64,000 bases of DNA from Weissella cibaria KACC 11862 (GTDB taxonomy: Bacteria; Bacillota; Bacilli; Lactobacillales; Lactobacillaceae), in the NCBI RefSeq assembly GCF_000193635.1, contig NZ_AEKT01000004.1:33609-97608 (forward strand). Reading direction: 5' to 3'. Position numbers and translations under genes: made by a program. Below the pieces are notes generated by a model that worked only from the letters and a program-made list of their open reading frames with translations, had not been told where the DNA came from and searched no databases. Position 1 is the stretch's first letter; each line of letters begins with the position of its first letter. Of the stretch, positions 58,202 to 64,000 are shown piece by piece.

Positions 58202-59491
58202 TTAATCTACGACATAGGCCGCAAATCGGGCCGCTTGCACTGGTGTTAGCGTGACATCCATCATCGTGCCAGCTTCCACATAATCAATGCTGTGCACTGA
58301 TGCTTGTTCATTCAATTCACTGACCAATTGTCCCTGCTCGAAAGGAATCAAAACCTTTGTTTGGACGTGGTCTGAATAGATGTGTTGCCGAATGACCTCA
58401 ATCAACATATCCAACGACGCATCATCTTGTGCCGACAACGTCAAAGTATCCCCATCACGATCTGGGAATGACATACCTTCAATCTTATCGGCCTTGTTAT
58501 AAATCGTAATCATTGGAATATCACCAACACCGATTTCCTTCAACGTCTTGGCCGTTGTCGACATCATTTCCTTGTAGTTTTCATCTGCATAGTCGACCAC
58601 TTGAAGTAGCAAGTCAGCTTGTGCCGCTTCCGCCAACGTGGCGCGGAACGCCGCCACCAAGCCGTGCGGCAACTTTGACACGAATCCAACCGTATCTGAC
58701 AACAAGAAGTTTTGATTGTCCGGCAAGTTCAACTTACGCACTGACGTCTCCAACGTGGCAAACAACATGTCTGCTTGGAAGACCGTCTTATCTTGGTTCT
58801 CACCATAGCGACGCACCAAACCGTTCATAATCGTTGACTTACCGGCGTTGGTATACCCAACCAAGGCCACGTTCTTGATACTTTCCTTCTCACGACGGGC
58901 GCGACGAGTTTGATCGTCAGCTTCCACATCCTTCAATTCCTGACGCAAGAGTGAAATTTGGTGTTCAATGTGACGACGATTCGTTTCAAGCTTCGTTTCA
59001 CCGGCACCACGGCTGGTAAAGCTACCCCCGCCACCACCAGTTTGCTGATCCAAACGGACATTCATCGACGTACGCAAACGTGGCAACTGGTATTGTAACT
59101 GGGCAATCGCAACTTGCAACTTGGCAACCTTCGTCTTAGCACGTGATGCGAAGATATCCAGAATCAAAGCCGTGCGGTCCATAATCCCCGCCCCAGTACC
59201 TGATTCCAAATTACGAATCTGTGAAGGTGACAATTCATCATTCGTCACCACCATATCGGCTTCGTAATATTCTACGGCTTCCTTCAGTTCTTCAACTTTA
59301 CCCTTACCAAAATATGTTGCCGCATTTGGACGCTCAAGCTTCTGCGTCACCGTACCCACAACTTCCATATAATTTGCTTCTGCCAAATTAGCCAGCTCAA
59401 TCATTTCATAATCGAACTCAGCATTTTGACGATCCAAGCCAGCAAGAATAACCTTGCGGACTGGATGTAACTCATTTTCTATCATAGCCAT
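58202..59491 (-). CDS. hflX: GTPase HflX
   Basis: Ribosome-associated GTPase that can split or rescue stalled ribosomes under stress, 429 residues. The G1 motif is GYTNAGKST, G3 is DTVGFVSKLPHGLV, and G4 is NKAD. The N-terminal HflX domain (AATYFGKGKVEEL, VTNDELSPSQIRNLES) and the glycine-rich QQTGGGGGSFTSRGAGE linker are typical. It starts eight bases after the phosphatase gene with a weak ribosome binding site, so translational coupling is likely. Confidence 0.96.
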   Translation of the reverse strand: MAMIENELHPVRKVILAGLDRQNAEFDYEMIELANLAEANYMEVVGTVTQKLERPNAATYFGKGKVEELKEAVEYYEADMVVTNDELSPSQIRNLESGTGAGIMDRTALILDIFASRAKTKVAKLQVAIAQLQYQLPRLRTSMNVRLDQQTGGGGGSFTSRGAGETKLETNRRHIEHQISLLRQELKDVEADDQTRRARREKESIKNVALVGYTNAGKSTIMNGLVRRYGENQDKTVFQADMLFATLETSVRKLNLPDNQNFLLSDTVGFVSKLPHGLVAAFRATLAEAAQADLLLQVVDYADENYKEMMSTTAKTLKEIGVGDIPMITIYNKADKIEGMSFPDRDGDTLTLSAQDDASLDMLIEVIRQHIYSDHVQTKVLIPFEQGQLVSELNEQASVHSIDYVEAGTMMDVTLTPVQAARFAAYVVD

Positions 59492-59498
59492 TTTTCTT

Positions 59499-60170
59499 TT
59501 ACCAATTCGTTGTCGTGTCGTTATACGCCTTCAACTTCATATCATCATCTGAGACTTCCCAGACTGAAATTGAACCGTTCAACGGCTTTGTCTTTGCTGT
59601 TTCGTGAGAATCGTACTTATAAACCAAATTGCGGATTAACGTTCCGTGGGCCACGACCAAAACATTTTGCCCATCGCGGACGTTACGGCGTAAGATATCC
59701 AGCCCCTTATCGGCACGCGCCCAGAATGTTGCCGCATCTTCAGCGTCGTGGGTTGGATCCGCTTCCTTGAAAGCATCCATGACCTCATCTTGCGTTAGTT
59801 GCGCCATCAAGTCACCGTACGATTCAATGTTTTCTAGTCCAATAATACCCGCGATTTGCTCAGCACTTTGCGCACTTGGCAATCCCTCAAAGAAACCGAA
59901 GAATTGCTCGCGGAATTGTTGCAATTGCTCTGGCGTTTTCAAATCACCACTTTGTGTGTTGCGACCTAGAATAAATTCAGCGGTGTGAATAGCCCGTTGT
60001 AGGTCTGATGAGTACGCGGCGTCAAACCGGACATTGCTGAGTCGCTCACCAGCCGCAAAGCCGTCAGAAATACCTTTATCCGTCAAAGGGGCATTTCCCC
60101 AACCTTGCATCCGTTGATATTTATTGAAGTACGTTTCACCGTGACGTACCAAGTACATATTAAATGACAT
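59499..60170 (-). CDS. Histidine phosphatase family protein
   Basis: A 223-residue phosphatase/mutase-like enzyme. The catalytic RHGET motif is at residues 9-13 (YLVRHGETYFN), with AYSSDLQRAIHTAEFIL and VLVVAHGTLIRNL supplying the other catalytic residues. The substrate is unknown; phosphoglycerate mutase activity is not assured. Co-transcribed with hflX. AGAGG precedes the ATG. Confidence 0.9.
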   Translation of the reverse strand: MSFNMYLVRHGETYFNKYQRMQGWGNAPLTDKGISDGFAAGERLSNVRFDAAYSSDLQRAIHTAEFILGRNTQSGDLKTPEQLQQFREQFFGFFEGLPSAQSAEQIAGIIGLENIESYGDLMAQLTQDEVMDAFKEADPTHDAEDAATFWARADKGLDILRRNVRDGQNVLVVAHGTLIRNLVYKYDSHETAKTKPLNGSISVWEVSDDDMKLKAYNDTTTNW

Positions 60171-60347
60171 TAATTGAACCTCTTTTCGGTTTGTTAGACG
60201 ATTGTTAGTCTAGCTGCAGCCTACTAAATGACGATAATCTAGCAGGCTACGCATCCCCTTACTAATACCTATTATTGTACCATTTATGTAACAAGGACCG
60301 CATTTTTCAAGGCAGGGCGTTTAATTGAATTTTGTTAGGAAAAAGTG

Positions 60348-60376
60348 TTGACTTTGGCCATTGATATCTGTATAGT
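60348..60376 (+). promoter_or_regulatory. Promoter of the tRNA-Glu pair
   Basis: -35 TTGACT (60348-60353), 17-bp spacer, -10 TATAGT (60371-60376). Confidence 0.8.
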
Positions 60377-60410
60377 TATGTATTGTTGTTAAGCAACAGA
60401 TGATATTCAT

Positions 60411-60482
60411 GGCCCAATGGTCAAGTGGTTAAGACGTCGCGTTCTCAGCGCGGAATCCAGGGTTCGATTCCCTGTTGGGCTA
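60411..60482 (+). tRNA. tRNA-Glu(CTC), copy 1
   Basis: Acceptor GGCCCAA/TTGGGCT, anticodon stem TCGCG/CGCGG, loop TTCTCAG with anticodon CTC, T-loop TTCGATT. 72 bases, no encoded CCA. Confidence 0.93.
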
Positions 60483-60511
60483 TTTCAGCTCAATGCTATT
60501 GATATCATCAT

Positions 60512-60583
60512 GGCCCAATGGTCAAGTGGTTAAGACGTCGCGTTCTCAGCGCGGAATCCAGGGTTCGATTCCCTGTTGGGCTA
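60512..60583 (+). tRNA. tRNA-Glu(CTC), copy 2
   Basis: Identical to copy 1; 29-base spacer. Confidence 0.93.
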
Positions 60584-60590
60584 TCACTTG

Positions 60591-60629
60591 TAAAAGCACG
60601 TAAGTTTCGGCTTGCGTGCTTTTATTTTT
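60591..60629 (+). terminator. Terminator of the tRNA-Glu pair
   Basis: TAAAAGCACG / CGTGCTTTTA stem with an AAG/CTT extension and T5. Confidence 0.85.
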
Positions 60630-60653
60630 GCCATTAAACCCTTTCAAACAAAT

Positions 60654-60682
60654 TACCCCCGCGACACAACTGCCGCGGGGGT
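60654..60682 (-). terminator. Probable terminator after the CPBP gene
   Basis: Minus strand ACCCCCGCGGCA / TGTCGCGGGGGT, very GC-rich, with a weak T-rich tail. Confidence 0.6.
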
Positions 60683-60695
60683 TATTTCATTTAAC

Positions 60696-61439
60696 TTATT
60701 TACCAAAGAACATCGTAATAATGACACTAAAAATCATTAGCAACGAGATGCTACCGTTGTAAACCATGTGTGTCATGATGTTTTGCCAGATGTTGCGGCC
60801 ACCCCAGATGTAAACCAGTTGCAACCAAACACCCATCACAATGTACATGATCAATGAACTCCAGTGACCGTTAACGTTGTTGATGTGCACCACACCAAAC
60901 ATGATGTTGGCGAAAATTGAGATCAATACGTATACCCACTTTGCCTTGTTGCGGAATGGTTCCGTAATGGCGTGGTGGAAAACGATTTCCTCGTAGAATG
61001 GTGCAAACAAACCAACAATTGCTGACAAGAACGTTGGTGCAACGTCACTAAATGACAACGCGCTTGCACCACTGTACTTAATCGCAAAGTCCCCCGTATC
61101 CAAGAACCCAGTCAACGCCTTCGTTAATGGCACTAGCACACCCATCATAATAATGCCGGCTAGCAATGCCCACATGACATTCTTAACCCAGTGCTGACGC
61201 CAAATCTGCCAGTCCCGACGCAAAATACCGTCCGACCAGTAGAAAATCGACACTAACAACAAGATTGTTGCTGGCACTAACGCCGCAATCGAAGCCGACC
61301 ACGTTGCCAATCCAGTCGTTGATTGCGCATTTCCTGTCAACTTTAACATCCAGCCCCCGATTGGACCGAATACCATCAGTGGGAAGATAACAATCGCACT
61401 CACCCACTTTACCCAATTAAACTTCTCTGACTTAGCCAT
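60696..61439 (-). CDS. CPBP-family (Abi/CAAX-like) intramembrane protease
   Basis: A 247-residue polytopic protein with about seven helices. Catalytic motif 1 reads FAPFYEEIVFHHAI, that is EExxxH where EExxxR is usual; motif 2 is FGVVH, and a third His lies in IMTHMVYNG. The paired glutamates and histidines of this glutamate-type protease family are kept. In lactic acid bacteria such proteins often give self-immunity to bacteriocins, but none is visible nearby. Transcribed alone. Confidence 0.85.
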   Translation of the reverse strand: MAKSEKFNWVKWVSAIVIFPLMVFGPIGGWMLKLTGNAQSTTGLATWSASIAALVPATILLLVSIFYWSDGILRRDWQIWRQHWVKNVMWALLAGIIMMGVLVPLTKALTGFLDTGDFAIKYSGASALSFSDVAPTFLSAIVGLFAPFYEEIVFHHAITEPFRNKAKWVYVLISIFANIMFGVVHINNVNGHWSSLIMYIVMGVWLQLVYIWGGRNIWQNIMTHMVYNGSISLLMIFSVIITMFFGK

Positions 61440-61601
61440 TTTAAATCTCCTACCAGTTATCCCATTTCTATTTTCAATATTCTATAACGTATAGTATTGT
61501 TCTGCAACACATTTGTCACATTTCTTTTTTGCATGTCAGTACGCGTCGGTGCCACTTTCACGATACAATAGATTTATCAGATAAAAGGAACGGTGACCGC
61601 A

Positions 61602-62432
61602 ATGAAATTCATTTCATGGAACATTGATAGTGTAAATGCTGCTGTTGAGCATAAATCAGCCCGTGGCGAGATGACTTGGCAGGTACTGCAAGACATCGCT
61701 GCTGAGCAACCCGACGTCTTGGCTATCCAAGAAACTAAGTTAAAAGCAACTGGCTTAACCAAGAAACAAGCAACCGCGCTCGATGAACTTTTCCCAGGCT
61801 ATCACCGCTACCTACGGATGAGCACTGGTCGTTCTGGCTACTCAGGTACGATGATGCTGTCAAAAGTTGAACCAATTGCCGTTGAGATGCCCGTTATCGG
61901 TGCCCCGGATGAAATGGACATCGAAGGGCGTATCATTACCCTTGAATTCGAAAACACGTATGTTTCAACGGTTTATACGCCAAATTCAGGCAGCAATTTG
62001 GATCGACTAACCGACCGGCAAGCCTGGGATGACGCCTACCGCGCCTACATCGCTGACTTGGATGCTAAGAAGCCGGTTATCTTCTCAGGTGACTTTAACG
62101 TTGCCCACCAAGAAATCGACTTGAAGAACCCCAAGACCAACCACAAGAGTGCCGGCTTCACTGACGAAGAACGTGAGAAGTTCGGTTTGCTACTTGATGC
62201 TGGCTTCACCGATACCTTCCGTTACCTAAATCCTGACCAAACCGGTGTTTATACCTGGTGGGCTCAGATTTCAAAAACCTCAAAGATTAACAATTCTGGT
62301 TGGCGCATTGACTACTACCTAGCGTCAAACCGATTGAACGACCAATTGGCAACCTTCAGCGTTGTCGACACCGGCGCACGTCAAGATCACGCCCCAATTA
62401 AATTGGAAATGACTGACGATTTCACGCTTTAA
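61602..62432 (+). CDS. Exodeoxyribonuclease III-type AP endonuclease
   Basis: DNA repair nuclease of the exonuclease III/ExoA family, 276 residues, cutting at abasic sites. Conserved residues are in MKFISWNIDS, LAIQETKLKATG (catalytic Glu), YTPNSG, FSGDFNVAHQEIDL, and near the end WRIDYYLAS with DHAPI. ATG 61602 has AAAGGAAC upstream; a GTG nine bases earlier is less likely. Confidence 0.93.
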   Translation: MKFISWNIDSVNAAVEHKSARGEMTWQVLQDIAAEQPDVLAIQETKLKATGLTKKQATALDELFPGYHRYLRMSTGRSGYSGTMMLSKVEPIAVEMPVIGAPDEMDIEGRIITLEFENTYVSTVYTPNSGSNLDRLTDRQAWDDAYRAYIADLDAKKPVIFSGDFNVAHQEIDLKNPKTNHKSAGFTDEEREKFGLLLDAGFTDTFRYLNPDQTGVYTWWAQISKTSKINNSGWRIDYYLASNRLNDQLATFSVVDTGARQDHAPIKLEMTDDFTL

Positions 62433-62489
62433 ACCAAAAGAGACACAGTGCATGCCATCAAGCTAATGCACTGTGTCTCTTTTGGTTTA
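62431..62489. terminator. Very long bidirectional terminator after the exonuclease III gene
   Basis: Arms of 23 bases (62431-62453 with 62465-62487) match perfectly; T-rich on both ends. One of the longest perfect hairpins in the window. Confidence 0.85.
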
Positions 62490-62502
62490 TTAACCCTTAA
62501 AT

Positions 62503-62559
62503 TCGGAAGTATACTTCCGAAACTGCGTTAAAAAACACGTTTTCCGGATTATACTTCCG
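62503..62559. promoter_or_regulatory. Paired palindromes of unknown role
   Basis: A perfect 18-bp palindrome TCGGAAGTATACTTCCGA (62503-62520) and a near copy CGGATTATACTTCCG (62545-62559) lie between two convergent genes, where an ordinary operator would not be expected. Confidence 0.5.
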
Positions 62560-62566
62560 ATTTTAT

Positions 62567-63850
62567 TTATCGATTAACTATTTCTGCCGTCAACACCTCG
62601 ACGTACGTTCGTAAGGTGCCATCTGAATTTGCATAGATTGCCACACCCACATCCACATTACCAGGTGTTAGTAAGCCCATCTTATGCGATGCGCCTTGTT
62701 GATACGATGAGGTGCCATCATAACCGGCTGCTTGCCCATCATCGCCAAATTGCAAAATTGCATCTTGGGCCAACGCCTGTAATTGTGCATCACTCGTCAA
62801 ATCGGTTACGTGCCAGACGTCTGATGACGTACCTGCAACACTACCAAACGACAACGTATCCTTCTGATCAGCGGTGCCACCATAATTCACGGCTGCAATA
62901 TGCTGAATTGTCGAACCATCACCATTGGTTTCTTCACTACCATGGTTGTAGTAGCGTACTTGCCCATTGCCTAAATCTTCAACCGGCATCGTGCCAAACA
63001 GATTATTAAAATTGGCATGCGGATTAGCCTCAAACGCTTCTGGCTCACGCAACGCCCAGCGGCTCTCCTGCTTCGCCAAATTCAACGCCATTTCGGACGT
63101 TTGCGCCGGCGCCACGCCATACCGTGCGCGATAATCGTTCAAGGCCGCCAATGCATAAGGCTGTAACTTTGCCAATGTCGCATCGGCCAACAATTGATTA
63201 GGCCCATTCGTGACAGTGACTGGCGCAGTTGTCTGACTTGCGCTACTTGCTGACACTGATGACGGCGTTGCACTTGTAACTGATGACGCCACCGATTGTG
63301 AAACCGATTCACTCACTTGTGATGCAGCTGAAGACTGACGACTCATTGCTGTCGATGCTTCAGCGCGATGCAAGCGATAAGTGATGGTCTCAGACCCCTT
63401 CACCGTAATCGTATCACCCGGGTTTTGGTGATACCCCTGTTGTTGATAAGTCGGCAAAATCAATTTAGCGCCATACGTTGAACGATACTCTCGTACTTTA
63501 ACCTCATTACCAGTAATATCATCAAGATACCGCACCTTGATCGTGTATGTTTCAGGCAAATACTTAAATGTAATGACCGTCTTTTGGCCCACCGTCTTTT
63601 CAATTGCTTTGGGCATTTGGTAGCCCGTCGCAACGACTGGCTTAAACCGTTCATGTGCCCCAATTGGTACTAATTTTTCCGTTTGTGGTTGAATCGCTTT
63701 ATTTGTACGAATATCGACATAGCGAATTTTAACTTCGGTCTTTTTCTTTTCTGAGGCGAACTCCGGCACCAATCCACTCGAACTGGCCAAAGCGCCACCC
63801 CCAAGTACTAAGGATAGTGCCGTCAATCCGACGACACGCCAATTTTTCAA
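62567..63850 (-). CDS. Secreted MucBP protein with a CAP-like C-terminal domain
   Basis: A 427-residue exported protein. The signal region (residues 5-30, GLTALSLVLGGGALASSSGL) is followed by two MucBP-like domains (about 40-98: VKIRYVDIRTNKAIQP, FKYLP; and 100-160: IKVRYLDDITGNEVKVREY). A Ser/Thr-rich linker spans about 165-215, and the C-terminal part (about 225-425) resembles the CAP-like surface-exclusion domain of lactobacilli (LAALNDYRARYGVAP, AKQESRWAL). It likely binds mucus or wall sugars. The start is TTG 63850 with GGAGGGG. No sorting signal is present, so it is probably released or held non-covalently. Confidence 0.85.
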   Translation of the reverse strand: MKNWRVVGLTALSLVLGGGALASSSGLVPEFASEKKKTEVKIRYVDIRTNKAIQPQTEKLVPIGAHERFKPVVATGYQMPKAIEKTVGQKTVITFKYLPETYTIKVRYLDDITGNEVKVREYRSTYGAKLILPTYQQQGYHQNPGDTITVKGSETITYRLHRAEASTAMSRQSSAASQVSESVSQSVASSVTSATPSSVSASSASQTTAPVTVTNGPNQLLADATLAKLQPYALAALNDYRARYGVAPAQTSEMALNLAKQESRWALREPEAFEANPHANFNNLFGTMPVEDLGNGQVRYYNHGSEETNGDGSTIQHIAAVNYGGTADQKDTLSFGSVAGTSSDVWHVTDLTSDAQLQALAQDAILQFGDDGQAAGYDGTSSYQQGASHKMGLLTPGNVDVGVAIYANSDGTLRTYVEVLTAEIVNR

Positions 63851-63892
63851 AACGCCCCTCCTTTCAGCTTGTTAACGTTGTGTATTAAGTTA

Positions 63893-63922
63893 AGTATAGC
63901 TGGGGGCGTTTCATGGTCGCAA
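63893..63922 (-). promoter_or_regulatory. Promoter of the MucBP/CAP-like gene
   Basis: Minus strand: -35 TTGCGA (63917-63922), 18-bp spacer, -10 TATACT (63893-63898). Confidence 0.55.
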
Positions 63923-63941
63923 ACAATAACCCTCGCACATA

Positions 63942-63981
63942 AAAACGCCCCAGGTTCATGGCTGCGGACCTGGGGCGTTTT
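63942..63981. terminator. Bidirectional terminator near the right edge
   Basis: Perfect 14-bp arms AAAACGCCCCAGGT / ACCTGGGGCGTTTT. Confidence 0.85.
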
Positions 63982-64000
63982 GTCATTATTTAGATAGTGT

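Overview
The window looks like a chromosomal segment of a low-to-mid GC Lactobacillales bacterium of the Leuconostoc-Weissella group, most likely Weissella. This is inferred from protein character, spacing and gene order, not from a database search. Supporting signs are the order tdk-prfA-prmC-ywlC-glyA-upp-atp, a ctsR-clpC pair without mcsA/mcsB, MurT/GatD, strong AGGAGG-type ribosome binding sites and many MucBP/LPXTG-like surface proteins. I see no prophage, insertion sequence, CRISPR array or rRNA. Most genes lie on the minus strand.

Region by region: 1-9.3 kb carries a NUDIX hydrolase, oligoendopeptidase PepF, a ClC-type channel, a methyltransferase/Xre pair, an RlmA-type 23S rRNA methyltransferase with a TetR regulator, and a divergent NmrA-like oxidoreductase whose promoter contains two 20-bp operator copies. 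9.3-12.1 kb is a small-gene zone: a candidate small RNA, two unlisted 49-residue proteins, an iron alcohol dehydrogenase under a MerR-type promoter, and a secreted-protein frame broken by one amber codon. 12.2-22.9 kb is housekeeping: rpoB-rpoC with a terminator-like leader, then ctsR-clpC. 23.0-24.4 kb holds four tRNAs and about 1 kb of non-coding DNA containing two facing, related, highly structured candidate RNAs; this is the most unusual part of the window.

24.4-27.3 kb has serS, a deoxynucleoside kinase and a VanY-type carboxypeptidase. 27.3-33.8 kb is the F1Fo ATP synthase operon (atpBEFHAGDC). 34-37.5 kb has uracil permease (behind a PyrR-type attenuator), two small redox-type enzymes and upp. 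37.5-42.4 kb is glyA, ywlC, prmC, prfA and tdk. 42.5-48.4 kb has a secreted metallopeptidase, the murT-gatD pair for lipid II amidation, manA, an unusual unexported MucBP protein and a sugar acetyltransferase. Then come three tandem tRNA-Asn genes, a 1092-residue pilin-like surface protein, a heterodimeric ABC exporter, a membrane-anchored matrixin, a YdcF-like protein, hflX, a histidine phosphatase, two tRNA-Glu genes, a CPBP-family membrane protein, exonuclease III and a secreted MucBP/CAP-like protein.

Shared themes are pyrimidine salvage (uraA, upp, tdk, deoxynucleoside kinase), translation (tRNAs, serS, prfA, prmC, ywlC, rlmA, hflX), envelope assembly and surface display (murT/gatD, VanY, pilin-like and MucBP proteins, metallopeptidases) and energy coupling (atp). 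Several starts were moved inward to codons with a good Shine-Dalgarno sequence. rpoB, rpoC and the last surface gene appear to start with TTG.
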